64,000 nt of DNA from Cordia subcordata (GCA_028554755.1 JAPTOF010000010.1:9832001-9896000); one strand, 5' to 3'; positions 1 through 12,836 are shown, numbered from the stretch's first letter. Program-made: numbers and translations. The notes: generated by a model not told the origin, from the letters alone.

Positions 1-392
1 ATATCAGATATGATACAGAGCGGAGGCTTACCATCTTGAGCGATGATTCCAGAGAGGAAACTGCGGAAAGGTGCTTCAAGAGCAGATGAAGAATGGAAGA
101 GGGTAATAATTTTGTCTAGAGGTATGGCCTCGGTGTTTTCAGTCTTTGGTGGCAAACCATGATCAGTACTGTTAAAAGGAAGCGCAACCAGATTGATTTG
201 AGATGGTGAGGCAATTGCTGTTGAATCTTTGGCAATGGCAGAGCTGAGATAGTTGATGTTGAGTGGAGTGCTGACAAGGGTGATGGTGAAACCAGTTCTT
301 TGTTGTATTTGCTTGGCTAGAGCTACAAATGGTATGAGATGGCCTTGTGCCATGAATGGCAGCATCACTATATGTTCACTACAACCACCCAT
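1..392 (-). CDS. UGT92-like UDP-glycosyltransferase, N-terminal part, cut by window edge
   Basis: The minus strand reads without a stop from an ATG at 392-390 to the window edge, about 130 codons. The protein starts MGGCSEHIVMLPFMAQGHLI, which carries the MAQGH motif of plant family-1 glycosyltransferases. These enzymes move a sugar from a UDP-sugar to a small acceptor in the cytosol. Later segments LVALPFNSTDHGLPP and PPLCIISD are also typical of the UGT92 group. The start is firm because the paralog at 14725 aligns from the same Met. Compared with that paralog this copy keeps one extra Arg in the QQRTGF stretch. No lesion is visible in the part shown. The PSPG sugar-donor box would lie outside the window, so whether the whole gene is intact is unknown. 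The UGT92 assignment is from remembered family sequences; acceptor and sugar cannot be told. Confidence 0.88.
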   Translation of the reverse strand, partial: MGGCSEHIVMLPFMAQGHLIPFVALAKQIQQRTGFTITLVSTPLNINYLSSAIAKDSTAIASPSQINLVALPFNSTDHGLPPKTENTEAIPLDKIITLFHSSSALEAPFRSFLSGIIAQDGKPPLCIISD

Positions 393-589
393 GGCTTTGT
401 TCTTCTTGAGAGAAGGCAGAAGAGAATGTCAAGGGAGTGATGGCATATATTGGACAGGAACAAGGGCCAACCCGCAAATTATGGTTCACGATTTCTTTTT
501 GGGTCAAAATGGTCCGGAATATATAACTTGGCTTGCATATAGGGTCGAGGGCATCCCACGTTTATATGCATATTCGGGTAAAGAACCAT
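393..589 (-). promoter_or_regulatory. Short 5' flank of the left UGT gene
   Basis: About 200 bp lie between the UGT start codon and the flanking repeat of a Mutator-type MITE (from 590). The proximal 25 bp resemble the 5' leader of the paralog before 14725 (shared GCCTTCT and GAACAA blocks). No convincing TATA box was found; a weak TATAT stretch lies near 446. Any promoter must therefore lie partly inside the MITE or be very compact. Confidence 0.35.
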
Positions 590-599
590 AGAAAAAGTG

Positions 600-1494
600 G
601 GGTTTTTTTTTATTTTTTTACCCAATTTTTAATACAGTAGGCAAAAATAACCTGTATTTAGATTAATTTTAAAAAATAGTCCAATCTCATTCTGGAAACG
701 TATCGAGCGCGTTCCCACAACACAGCTGGTGTTTTTGCAACTTTATTTTATTTTATTTTTTAACATACCTTATTTTTTTATTATGTATTTATGTGACGGT
801 ATTACGCTTTTCCCTTATGCAGTTATTTATGATCCGTGGATATTTTTATTTCAGCATTATAGATACTACATTATCAATTGGACATTATACACTTAATTCT
901 TTCTGTTCAAGTGAACATTATGTTGTAATTGTAAACAAAACATTATAAAATTACAACTAAGTAAATAAAACAAGATTTCAACTAAATAGGATTACTTAGA
1001 TTACAATTAATATATATTACATAACAAAATTACAAGATTATAACTACACGTTACGCATTTTGATTATTGGGGCAAGTTGAAACAGTGTAGCCTTGTTGAC
1101 CACATGCTGTACACCTTCATCGTCCACCTTGGTTTTAGCGATTCATCTCGTTTCGAATGTACCGGCCTCCAGCTTGAAATAATGTCCATAATGCTGAACT
1201 AAAAGTATTCACGGATCATCAATAACTGCATAAGAGAAAAACATAATATCGTCCCATAAATACATAATAAAAAAATAAGGTATGTTAAAAAAAAAAGTTG
1301 CAAAAACACCAGCCGCATTCTGGGAATGCAGCTGCATTTTGGGAAGGCGACCGCGTTCTCAGAACGCTGATCTCGTTCTAGAAACACGTCCAATGTGTTC
1401 CCAGAATGAGATTGGGTCATTTTTTAAAACCAATCCAAAAGCAGGTCATTTTTACAAAGAATATTAAAAATTGGGTCAAAAAAATAAAAAATTC
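600..1494. mobile_element. Non-autonomous Mutator-type element with long terminal inverted repeats
   Basis: The first roughly 280 bp (from 600) and the last roughly 290 bp (to 1494) are imperfect reverse complements. Shared blocks include ACCCAATTTTTAATA, TCCAATCTCATTCTGG, GTTGCAAAAACACC and AAATAAGGTATGTT, each read in the matching orientation. The element is flanked on both sides by the same ten bases, AGAAAAAGTG (590-599 and 1495-1504), which fits the 9-10 bp target duplication of Mutator-like elements. The interior (about 870-1195) is AT-rich and has no recognisable transposase. It sits about 200 bp upstream of the left UGT start codon. Small ORFs inside it are chance. Confidence 0.82.
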
Positions 1495-1504
1495 AGAAAA
1501 AGTG

Positions 1505-4270
1505 AAACATTCTCTAAAATGATTTTTATTTAACAAGGAATTTGGTTCGGAGGATGAAAAATTATTCTTGAAAATTACATTATTCGGAATGTTATTCCCA
1601 GGAACGTCATTCTTGAGAATAGGACCCACAAAAAAAGAAAGGAGTAAAGAATTATGAAGAGGGAGAAGAAATGTAGAATTACTATTTTGGACACAAATAA
1701 ATAAGAAGAAAAATGAAAAGAAAAATATTACACTTATGTAATAGAAAATGTAAATTATTAATATGTGTACAATCATGATTTTGTGAGTGTAAACCGTAGT
1801 GAAAGCGATACGTTCTGTAAGGGCTTGAATTAGCAAGCAAACCAACTGTACTCACCAACTGAGCCAAGGTTATATGTCACAAAGAAGTTTTGATCCTTTG
1901 CTTTTTCGAAGTGATGGAGCCGGCACCTCACATATGGGTAGTAAGAGGGCACCCTATGCCAATAGATGTTTTAATTCCAATTCCTGGGAAGGAGGGTACA
2001 TAGTGCCAGTAAGGTGAAGATTCTGTAGATGTTTTAATTCCAATTCCTAGGAAGGAGGGTAGATAGCGCTAGTAAGGTGAAGATTCTGTAGATGTTTTAA
2101 TTCTAATTCCTGGGAAGGAAGGTAGATAGCACTAGTAAGGTAAAGATTCTTTTTTTTTTTTTTTCCAGAGTTTAATAGTTGGTAATAAGGCTTACTAAAT
2201 GTTAGTTTAATACCATAATTCTAGAGGAGTCTCTATTTTCGAAACTGGCCTGAATATTGTTTTATCTTATATTTGCATAATTTAGATAAGAGATAATTTC
2301 TTTTATAGTCTCTAAACTATTGACCTTGTCTATTTTAATTCTTTAACTTTCATAGTAAACTTTTTAGTCCTTAGACTTTGATAAGTGGGACATCGTCCAT
2401 CCTTTGAGCTAATTCCATTTGTTTTTTCACGTGGGATGCACAAAATTATTAAGTTATCATAAAAGGTCTAATTTAATTTCTTTTTTATTATTAACCCAGG
2501 CCCTACTAATATTTTAATTAATTTCATATTCTTTTTTGTTCATGTGAACTAATGACTTACAATAACATTATTGTTTTATTCACAAACCTATTTTTTCTCT
2601 CTAATCTTCCTAAATAGAACTTGTCATTTCTAATAATAAATGATCAACTATTATTTTTTATTAATCAAAACAAGTGTTTTAATTTTTAACCTTTAGTAAT
2701 TCCCACAATATCTATTTTTTTACTATGATTTGACTCTATTAGAATCTCCTTCTCTAATAGTATTGTTTACCTCCATAAAACTCTAATTATATTTTAGTTT
2801 TGAATACATTTCACTATATTCTAATCATTTGCAATCTTCTTTTCAGTTACACTCTAATTTAGTCTTTATTCTATTTTTCTATTCCATGACAAGGCAAAGA
2901 AATTATTCTTTTACTTATTAAGAATCATTTTATTTGGAATTAGGGGAAAGCTCAAGTTATTACAACTATCTTCTCCCAGAGGCTTGGTTTCAATCCCATA
3001 GGGGTGGAGGGTTTAACACTCACACACACGCAAAAAAGGATTTCATTCTATTAGATGACTTTCAAGAAGTGATCTCTTTTGTAATCAAACCTCTATTACT
3101 AGGCTATATTGTTCTGACCTATAAATTTCTTTTATATTAATTTTTTTAATTTATATTTTTGTACATATATTTAGTTTTTTAAGAATTTAATTATAACAAT
3201 AAAAAAATATATAAAAGGCCTCATTGATCATATCAGCTTTAGGCCTCTTATCTCTTGAGCCACCCCTAACGGGTAGTACCATTCTAATGCAATGTGATTT
3301 AATAAACTCAAACCCACTAAAAGTCCAAAGAGAATTCAAAACTTTATTATAGTGCATTATCCCGGGATCATTGGTGTTTAATCCCAACCAATAGGGTCTA
3401 AAATTCACACCCAATCCAACAAATTTTGAATATCAAAGTTTCAAAATAAATTCAAAAATTGTATGTCATGTGAATTTAAATCCTATTTACTAAAACTTTC
3501 TTAAGGTTTGAATTAATGAACTCATGTAAAAAGAAAAATGCAATCGTAATATTCTATTTTGAGACTTTAGTTAAGCAAGAATGGAAGTACAAATGGAAAC
3601 ACAAACAAAATAAACAAATAAATAGTTAATAAAATATTTCAAAAAGTACTGTTCATAAACAGTGATGTGTCACTATTTATGGACAGTGACCGCCACACTG
3701 TTCATGAAAAAACATAAGGTCCCCCCTCTCCTTTTCAATGCAACACATTATAGCTAAAAATAGATAGATATAACTTTTTGATCTTAACCAAAAAAAGGAA
3801 AAAGAAAAGCAAAATTGATGTGGTTCGCCCAACCTCAAATTTTAATATGTAGATAGATTAGTCTAACGACCTGAGAGATGTTGCAGGATATGGTTTTTTT
3901 TTTGTTGACATTTTTATGATTTATCTGAATTATATAGTTAAATGTCAATTAGTTTTATTGATAAAATTTGAATCAATTTATTAGAGGTATATTTGTTTTC
4001 ATATAAACACTAATGAATTATCACTATTTAATTTCAATCTTACATTTATAATAGTATGTGTACACTCATACAAATATAAAAAAAATTAATGTTAACTATT
4101 AAAAGACAAAATATGAAATTGAAGAACCAACTGAGAGCCACATCCCAAAAGTTATAATGCATGTCGTTAATATAAATTATTGTATTTATATGTTTATCAT
4201 GTTTGTTTGATTCTCTATTATAATACATGTAAAAGGCATAATAAGATATAATAATATTATATACATTCCA
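1505..4270. other. Intergenic, AT-rich, no gene seen
   Basis: Apart from the minisatellite at 1964-2151 I see only scattered repeat debris. Around 2934-3040 there is a stretch with GGTTTCAATCCC, which resembles a Pol III B box and could be a SINE scrap. Around 3187-3420 there is a moderately GC-rich block that looks like retroelement debris. At 3645-3705 ACTGTTCAT-type motifs recur in both orientations and could form a small hairpin. No ORF here resembles a known protein. Confidence 0.5.
1964..2151. repeat. Minisatellite, three copies of a 63-bp unit
   Basis: Three consecutive units start at 1964, 2027 and 2090, each beginning AGATGTTTTAATTC and holding AATTCCTGGGAAGGA and GTAAGGTGAAGATTCT. 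The units differ by only a few substitutions. A poly-T tract follows from about 2148. Confidence 0.92.
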
Positions 4271-4443
4271 AATAGGCTAAAGTGTCATACAAGTATTGCA
4301 CCTCTCTTATTGTTCTGTTGTATGGGCTCGATTGATTATCTTTTAAAAGAGCACTAATTTTTCATACAACTTAAAAAAAAAATTTACTCTTTGGAAAAGT
4401 TCAAATTTTTAACATTTGGAGAACAAGCCAAATTCAACTTTTT

Positions 4444-4491
<48 letters not shown>

Positions 4492-4606
4492 CACCTTTTT
4501 TCTGAAGTTGTATGAAGTAGTGTTTTCTTAAAAGATAATCAATCGAGCCCATACAACAGAACTATAAGAGCGGTGTGATATAACTTTCATGACACTTTAG
4601 CCTATT
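4271..4606. mobile_element. MITE with about 110-bp terminal inverted repeats
   Basis: The left end (AATAGGCTAAAGTGTCAT from 4271) and the right end (ATGACACTTTAGCCTATT to 4606) are reverse complements, and the match runs inward for about 110 bp (TTCTGTTGTATGGGCTCGAT is present on both sides). The middle holds a (TA)n run at about 4446-4487. The class is uncertain: the ends could be GGCTAAAG flanked by a TA duplication, but no longer target duplication is clear. A related, more diverged element follows 12452 in the opposite arm of the inverted duplication. Confidence 0.75.
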
Positions 4607-4612
4607 ATGTCT

Positions 4613-6190
4613 TCTAAGTTAAAACATAATAGTCTATCTTTATGTTTTTACCTTTTTATATATAATACTATTGTGTCTCATTTTTGTTTTTTAATCCTAT
4701 TTTTAATATTTTTCCTTTTCTCTATCATATTTTTTACCAGGAAAAAAACATTTTTTTAGTATTAAAATAGTTTATTTAAAAATTATTTTACTATGCTTTA
4801 ATAATCAATTATTATTAAATAATAATATGTCTTATTCCAATAATAATAACAATAGAAATAAGGCTAACTCCAATAGCTTCTTTATCATCTTCTCCATATG
4901 TAAAGATTTCATAATCATTTTACTACATGTAGAGACCTCATATTTTAGTTTTATTCCAACAACTTCCCTACTTTTAACCTATCTTTAATTCTAAGAATTC
5001 TTTATTGCAATTCTATTCGAACAACATTCTTATTTCATCCCTATTTTAAAACTTTTTTATTTTATTTTATTTTAAAATTATCATTTTTTTAGTTATAAAT
5101 ATATTATTTTAATATTTTTTATTTGTATTAGTTGATTATTACTAACAAATAAAATTTATGATGATAATATTGGAATTTTTAATTGGCATTAGAAAAGGTG
5201 CAGGGATGAGGTAGGGAATGACTTTTCTTCCTTTACATATAAGGATAATTTTTTCCATCTCCCATGTCCCTCTATGTGTAGGGTTTTCTCTAGAGAAGCT
5301 ATTGGAGCGACTTTCGTGAAATCCCTTCCCTAGATGGAGAGGAAAGGGCATTCTAGAAAAGTGTTGGAGAAGTATAACAATAATAATATATTATTTTATT
5401 TAATATATTATTTTATTTCAATAATAGTAACAATAAATATAATAATTTAACAATAATAACATTATTAAGGTATTTATGTCATTTTAAATTTATCAACCAA
5501 TTTAGCATCTATTTGTTCCGAATACATCTTTCCTAATCAAGTAGCTAACAACTATCTATTAACTATTAAAATACAATAACTATTAGTTACTTAAATAATC
5601 ATCAATTGCAAAAATAATTATCAGTTACCTAAAGAACTAATTGAGTCGAACGGCACCTTTATCTTACATCAATTCGATTAAGAGATCCCATACTATAAAA
5701 AATATTTATCATTTATTCCAAACTATTACTTCTTTTACTTCATTTCTTTCTCTTCTCCACTTCCATCATTTATGTAAATTTACCCAAACACGAGAAGGAA
5801 GAAGGCATCATAAAAAGAGCACAGGTCGTATGTGGTCCAGCTGTTGCATAAATAAGGAAGAAGTGCCAAAACTATTGCCAACTTTGTTAGTTTGGCAATT
5901 GGATGGTGTGTAATTAATGATATACAACTAACAAGAAAAAGACTTTCTTTTTTGGCAAACCCCATCCTATGAAATTTAAACCCAAAAGACTCATACCGAC
6001 AAAAGAAAGACTTGACCAAACAAAAATAAAAAATAAAACAAAATAAAAGAAAGAGAAGGAAAAGAAACTATAAAAAGAGCGCAAAGTTTTTGGGTTTCAG
6101 CTTTCAACTGTGGCAACAAAAAGGGTAGAAATGTTAATAGTTGGAAGAAACTAGGTGGAAATTTAATGTTGATGATTACTTCAAAGATAA
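4613..6190. repeat. Left arm of large inverted duplication (partner 10990-12470)
   Basis: Read as reverse complement, this stretch aligns collinearly with 10990-12470. Shared anchors include the block with TTTTGGCACTT, the block GTAAAAGAAGTAATAGTTTG, the block AAGATGTATTC followed by GTTGATAAATTTAAAA, and the TATTATTATTTAATAATAATT block. It holds no gene. Together with the divergent UGT copies on both sides it indicates one larger inverted duplication of the UGT locus. Confidence 0.82.
4862..5370. mobile_element. Insertion (MITE-like) present only in the left arm
   Basis: The left arm carries about 510 bp that the right arm lacks at the matching site (near 12150-12160). The ends are imperfect inverted repeats: GCTAACTCCAATAGCTTCTT on the left, and a right end that reads ACTTCTCCAACACTTTTCT as reverse complement. 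Internal blocks (CTTCTCCATATGTA and CCATCTAGGGAAGG) are also in inverted orientation. The target site is TAT-rich, so the exact duplication cannot be fixed. Confidence 0.6.
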
Positions 6191-9100
6191 TTTGAGATTG
6201 ACAAGGGCAGGAGGATTGCTCTCTCGTGGATAAGGAGATTGAAAAATTACATTAACTATCAATTTCTGTATGGCTTTAGTTAATAGAAACAAGTTTATCA
6301 CGATTTAAAGTGTGTTTGGTTTTGCTTTTTTTAAGCTACTTATAAGCAATTGATGCTTATAAGCAGCTTTTGATGATATTTATAATCAAATAACAATTAA
6401 GCAGAATATCGTTTTAATGAAATGTGTTTATAAGTTATTGACATATTTGGTAATATGCTTATAAGCAATAGTATTTTTCAAAATATCTAAAAAGGATCAT
6501 TCATTAATTAAGGGGTAATTATTTTTTGTCTTTTTAAGGGGTATAAATTTAACCTATTCGATTAACTTTCATAGATTATAAGCAGTAACAAAAAGTTAGG
6601 GGATTGGTACTTTTTTTGACTGCTTATAAACCAACTTTACCTACTTATAAGCAGAATTTGTCAATAAATCCTTTTTTTTTTTTGCTTACAAACTAGTTTG
6701 ACTAGCTTATAAGCACTCCCAAATACCATCTTATTAGGAGGACTTTTGCATGGTAGAATCCTAGGTTTTTGAAGGGATCCTTGCATATTGAGAACTTAGG
6801 TGGTGATTGCTGTATATGAAAAGGTTAGGAATGGAATAATATTCCTGGCTCTCTTTTAAATTCCCTGACCGATATGAAATAATAAACCAAAGAATTTTAT
6901 TCTCGAGGGAATTCCATTCTCATAAACATGGGAATAGCCATTCCTAACTAAATACATGGGAACGAGTCATTTGCATGTTTGGAGGAATGAGATTTTTTGT
7001 CAAACTACTAAAAATATCATTTTAAAAATTAAAATTTAGTGTTTTATATAAAAATAAAAAATAAAAATAAAATCTTTTCAAAAAGAAAATAAAATAGAAA
7101 ATTAAAATCAAATAATAGATAATAAAAATAAAAATGAAAAATAGAAATTAAAAATAAAAAATAAAATAAAATATAAGAAATAAAAAATAGATCCATACAT
7201 TCATTTCTACTGTCATTTCTAGAGGATGCCAAGTATGGCATATTCATTATCAAGTCCATTACATTCCATATTTCATTCCATTGTTATCAAATTCATTATA
7301 TCATACCAATAACTATCTTAGATTGTTTAGGTCGGATTTATCAGGAAGCACCCTTATTGTGAATTGTCCAATGCACCCTTGCAATCCGCTTAGACCCTTG
7401 ATTGAAGACGGCAAAAGAATTCTCACTCGTTCACCAAAGTACAAGATATTATATGTTTATCACAAAATTAACAGGTACAAGGATTAGTTGGCTAATCATG
7501 CTTTTTAAAAACCTATTAGTTTATCTTATGCTATTGAAACTATCTCGTATTGGCCACTTGTGCTTTCTAAAAATAACAAAAATGGAAAAAACTTTACTTG
7601 AAAGAACAGTTTTTGCAGTTGGTTTCCACTCCATAAGGCCTAGAATCAATATGTCAGATGGGCTAGTTGGCCCAGTAATTGGCCTAACCAAATCTTGCCA
7701 GACTAGGCCTAACCCAACGCAGTTAAAAAACCGAATGATTAATTGGTTTTTAAAAAATTAAAAGAAAATATGAAGCCCTAGGGCTACTTTATTATTTAGG
7801 ACCGCATAAACCTGCAAATTATATGGTGGTCTTGCACGTATATACTCTTGCGGAGCTAGGTGTTCTCTCACGTGTTTAAAAAATATATATATAGAGCTCA
7901 TCAGGTCAAACGCATCTTCTCTATCCTATCCTTTCTCTTTCTTCCCTCTCCTCTCTACTCACCTTTCTCTCTTCTTCTTTTTCCTGTTTCACTAGTGACA
8001 CCATTGATCGTCTCAAGCCCAACAAAGCACAACTATAAAATTCGCATTGTTTAAAATTTGCATTGTTTCGCCAATCGTAACGATATGCATCATGTCCAAG
8101 AAAACCTCCTAGGTGTCAATCCACCATTAATGCCCTCGTCATTTTCTTTCTTATGTTGGTGAAGATTTTGGGGTCATCTCACAGTGTCGCAACCATCAAT
8201 CTATTTCTCTCCTTGTATTCTAACTATACCTCTTACGTGATGTTTGGATGCTCCAAACTCAATCCGCTATTAAAATCTACCTTCACTTTCAAGTGTGCAT
8301 ACATGCAAATGTGTTTTGTGTTTGTGTCATATGAACATTAGAAAAGTTTCAAAATTTTTTCTTAAGAAAAAGAAAAAATAATTCAATAAATATTTGTAAT
8401 TACTTTAAAATTAAAATATTTTTATTTATCTCAGCTATAATGAGATTGACAATAAATGATATATAAAATATATAGTGTTAAATGCATAATTTTCATGAGT
8501 AATTTGTTCTTAAACTTTTGTAGTAATAAATTTCTTACTTCTGAATAATTGTATCGTGTGCTACAACAATAGTGCCCTTGGCATATTTATAAAACACTTT
8601 GTTGTTGAATCACATATTTGTGAAACATATCTTATGTTAGATTTGTTGTTGAATCACATATTTGTAAAACATATCTTATGTCCGAGATGAATGAAGGTTA
8701 TACACGGTCAATGCATGAATATTCCGGTCATATGACCATTGGAAAAGTTATTATTTTTTTTATCAACTAAAATAGCGAATGAATCATTCAAAAAAAAAAA
8801 ACAAAGCATAAAAAATAAAAGGCTTTTTTAATTCATTTTCTCATTAAAGGTATAAATGATGTTTTGTAAAGGTAGTTAATTTTTCTGCTAACTTTAATTA
8901 ATAGAGGAACCTAAGAAGGAAAAAAAAAAAAGAACTGAGGGACCAACTTGGTTTAATACCTAAAAATGGGAGACCTTAATGTCTTTTTCCCTTAAGTTAA
9001 CTCATGGTTTAGGGGTTAAATTGTTTTTAATATTAAAATACCCAAATATGATAAATTTCCATATTAAAGGATCATTCAATGAATCTTAGAAAAGTCGAAC

Positions 9101-10989
9101 AAACTTAAGTTCAAAGTTTCTCTTGAAAACATATCTGGACATTCTCATTTTATTTTCTTACAAAGTAAATACAGAAGATCATCATCATACGCAAAAACTA
9201 ATTAAGATTTTCAGGGGATTACGTACTACCCAATTCAAGAAAAAGTATATGGTAAAGTAAGGGTTTATAAAATGCTTTGAAATATGTTGACAATTTCAAT
9301 CTATAAAACCACTTCTTTATCCTGCCTCCACTAATTTTAATTAGTTTTGAAAACTGCTTAATTCAAATTGTTAAGACATCCTAGATGTGCTATTATCATT
9401 AAAAACTGCTACATTTTTAACTTGTTAGAAAGCAGAGTGAAAACAAAATGTCCATTGCTTGAAGAGAAGATCCCTTGTGTCCATACTCCTTTTTCATAGA
9501 TGTTCTTATCAACTCCCTAACTTCGATTGCCTTTCTAATATCCCGTATCGGTTTGTCAGGTGACTTATGACTTGTTTATAAGTGGGTGGTGTGCATATAA
9601 TTAATAACTCGGATTGACCATATTTGGTCAATTGGTTTGAAAGCCTAAGTAATTATTGATTATACTTTCATGACTAGTCTCGCACGCGGATTTAGGGGCC
9701 ACTATAGAATAGTGGGAGTCACCACTTAAGCAAATATGGGCCACCGGGTCCTTAAGGGAGGATGATTGTAATGTCTCACATTAGTTTATAATTAATAACT
9801 TGACTTGACTATTTTGGGACAGTTAATTTGATGAGGGCTAAATAGGTGTTAATTATTCCTGTGACACTAGTCTTATTTGCGGCCCTAAAACTTTGGACTC
9901 GAGAGAGTGACACAATGCGTAAGGATTCTACGTATAAAAGCCTAGGATTCTACCTTGCAAAAGTCCTCCTAATTAGCACAAGCTGGGCTCTATTGACTGG
10001 AGCCATACCCAAGTTGATAGTAAATGCATTTTCCACTTACCTATTCATGGGGAAGCAATCCTCCTTCCTTTATTAATCCTAAGTTGTCTTGGAAATCATG
10101 GGCAAGGAATTTTTCCTTAGGGACGCCAAGATTTATTTACGTATTTAAATGAAAATCGTCACCGAAATAAATGTTAAGAAAAAAAAAAAGTTTTCCTTTC
10201 TTCTAACTGAGAGTGAATATATAATAATAATCATAACAATAAAAGTTAGAAATGTTAAATTTTTTAACCATGAACAAGTATAAAACTCACTATTTTTAAA
10301 TAATACAAAATTATACAATGAAAAGTTTACTGATTCATTTGATGAAATTAAGTTCTTCTGTCCTTTATAAAATTATGCGATGAAAATAAATATATAAATA
10401 ATATATGAAAAAAAACTCCCTAAGTAGATAAATACTCTCTGAAAAGGTTATCTGAAATTTACGAACTCTTTAAATTTATCTTGTAAGAAACAACTCTAAG
10501 TACCTAACTAGCAAAACAAATAACTAAAGATTACAAAAATTCATTTGCTAAAATTAATTATTTATTAAGAAATTTAATCATAATATATTTATATACACAC
10601 TAAAAAGATTACTACGAAGATAAGTTCAAACAACAGAAAAGAAGAGAAAAAAATTAAGGGGCCATAAGTTTTTTTTTAAATTATAAACAAATATATACTT
10701 TTATGACGTTTGGGGAGGCCGAGGCCCCCACCGGGCCCCCCTTCGTTCCTCCCTTGCCGGAAACAATCATCAATATTAAATAGAGATATATGAAATAGTT
10801 AAGAATACCTCCTTCGAAAATGATGAAGTTGGTTAATGATATTTGAACGTATACTTGTTTTGAGAGCCTATTTATTTTTAATCGGCACCTATGGATTGAT
10901 TACAAGTCGAAATAGGCTTGAATTATACTCGAAACTAGGTAGGCTAGAAGATTAAGTTGGGAGTGAAAATTTTGTATTAAAAAAGAGAG
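6191..10989. other. Spacer between the inverted arms; transposon debris, no gene
   Basis: No coding region is recognisable. A MITE-like unit lies at 6312-6735. Paired GGAATGGAATAATATTCC and GGAATAGCCATTCC-type ends lie near 6825-6945. A CT-rich stretch lies at 7905-7990. Two tandem copies of a roughly 57-bp unit with TTGTTGAATCACATATTTGT lie at about 8600-8680. A piece near 9550-9790 with CCCGTATCGG and ATGTCTCACATTAG resembles LTR debris, and a GC-rich scrap lies at 10700-10755. The small ORFs in this stretch have no family resemblance that I know. Confidence 0.5.
6312..6735. mobile_element. Probable hAT-type MITE
   Basis: Outer ends GTGTTTGGTTTTGC and ACTCCCAAATACCA, with many inward-facing copies of GCTTATAAGC, give an inverted-repeat layout typical of plant hAT-type MITEs. 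The target duplication was not resolved. There is no coding capacity. Confidence 0.5.
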
Positions 10990-12470
10990 AGAGAGATAAT
11001 CAATATTGAACTTCCATCCCACTGGGTTTCCTCCAACTATTAAAGCTACGGTTGAAAGTTGAAACCCAAAGACTTTGCTCTCTTTCTATTTTCTTTCTTT
11101 TTCTAACAAAAGTTGCCAATGGTTTTGGCACTTTCCTAACGAAAAATTCTTGTGAACTCGTTGTCCTCGACGTTGCTCAGTTCTGATGCCAATGTCAGCC
11201 AGCCTGCCTCGGTACCTCTGATAGGGAAGGAAATTCCTTATCGCCCAAGGACTTATTTGGATTGATTTTTTTTAAAATATTTTTTTAATAATTTTTAAAA
11301 AAAATAATTTTTTTGAGAAATTATAAATTTTGTCTTTTAAAAAATATTGTATTTGAATTTTTTTTCAGAGTTTTAGTTTTTTTTAAAAGTCAAATTAAAT
11401 AGTTATTACAAATTTAATGTAACTTTTTAAAAAATATATATATTTTTTTCTGAAAAAAAACTAATCCAAACAAGCCCTGAATGTCACATATTATGCCCCA
11501 AAATATTGCCTCTTGTATGGAAATCACTGGATTGATTAGCTGCCTTATTTATCTGTATAATTAGCACAATTGTAGTTAGTCAGCAATTAAGGAGAATACA
11601 CTGTACAAAATACATCAATGCAAATTATTAGCCTTGCTGCTGCGTGATTCTTTGGCCTCCACTCCTATCAAATCCCCATTGCATGAAACAACTGCACCAC
11701 ATACAACCTTTTTCTTATTCATCATCCTTCTTCCTTCTTCCTTCTCATCTTTGGTTTAATTTCTTTTCTGGTGAGGTGAAAATGAATAAATTAAAGAAAT
11801 TCTTAAAGAAAATATTCTTGCTTTCTTATAAAGTAATGGAAGTGAAGCAAAGGAAGTAAAAGAAGTAATAGTTTGTAGTAAAAGATAAATATTTTTATAG
11901 TATTGAATCTCTTAGTCGAACTTATGCAAGATCAAAGCTCTGTTCAGTTCAATTAACTTTTTAGGTATAGTTGATAACTGTTTTAGCAGGTGATAATTGA
12001 TTATTATTTAGAGAAGATGTATTCAGGAAAAATAGCTATTAAATTAGTTGATAAATTTAAAAAGACATATTGCTTTCTTATTAATGTTATTATAGTTATG
12101 ATTATTATATTTACTATTATTGAAATAAGATAATATATTATTATTGTTATTGCTATTGTTGTTTTTGTTGTTGTTATTATTATTGAAATAAGATATATTA
12201 TTATTTAATAATAATTAACTATTAAAATATAGTAAAATAATATTTTCTAGTAAACTATTTTAATAGTAAAAAATACAAATTTCTTAGTAGAGAAATATGA
12301 TAGAGAAAATAAATTAAAAATAGAATAGAGAAAATAAAAACAAGACAGAATAATATTATTTAGAGAAAAAGAAAGAAAAGTTAAGGCTTAAAGATAGCAT
12401 TGAGAGAAAAAAAAAAGTTATTTTAAACACAATGTTTAAGGTGCTTCCGAGTAAGGCAAAGTGTCATTAA
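10990..12470. repeat. Right arm of large inverted duplication (partner 4613-6190)
   Basis: This is the plus-strand match to the reverse complement of 4613-6190. It begins near the GTTGAAAGTTGAAACCCAAA block (about 11052) and ends near the GGCAAAGTGTCAT block (about 12455). It differs from its partner by an extra segment at about 11140-11680 that holds a MITE, and it lacks the 4862-5370 insertion. No gene is seen. Confidence 0.82.
11246..11478. mobile_element. Tourist-like MITE
   Basis: Ends GGACTTATTTGGATT and AATCCAAACAAGCCC form terminal inverted repeats of the same type as the elements at 13221-13430 and 57796-58024. The interior is A/T-run rich without coding capacity. The flanks (CAA and TGA) no longer show a clean TAA duplication, so the copy may be old. 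Confidence 0.7.
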
Positions 12471-12836
12471 ATTTTGGATTGCACCTCTCTTGTTGTTCTG
12501 TTTTGTGGGCTTGTTTGGGTCATCTTTCAAAGGAGCACTTTTTCATGTAATTTTGGGAAAGAAATATCTTTTGAAAAATTTAAATTTCTGATTTTTGGAG
12601 AAAATGTCAAATTTAATTTTTTTTTAATTTGAGGTTTTTAAAAAATTAATTTCAATACTTATTATAAAAATAATATATATTTTTCAAAAAATAGATTTTT
12701 TTAAGAAGACCAATCCAAATATGTCCTTAGTAACTTACAATTAAAGTATTCATTGGTTATTTTTTCCTCTTATAATTAAAATATTATTTTTAATATCAAG
12801 TCATAAAATACCTTAGTACTCCTTCAAAGGAATCCA
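12471..12836. other. MITE-derived sequence, no gene
   Basis: This part continues the relative of the 4271-4606 MITE: TTGTTGTTCTG, GTGGGCTTGTTTGGGTCAT, and later CCAATCCAAATATGTCCTTAG near 12710 look like element ends. The remainder is AT-rich. No coding region is seen. Confidence 0.45.

Noticed and set aside
253..591. 112-codon plus-strand ORF
   Set aside because: Shadow of the UGT gene on the opposite strand; the conserved frame is the minus one starting at 392.
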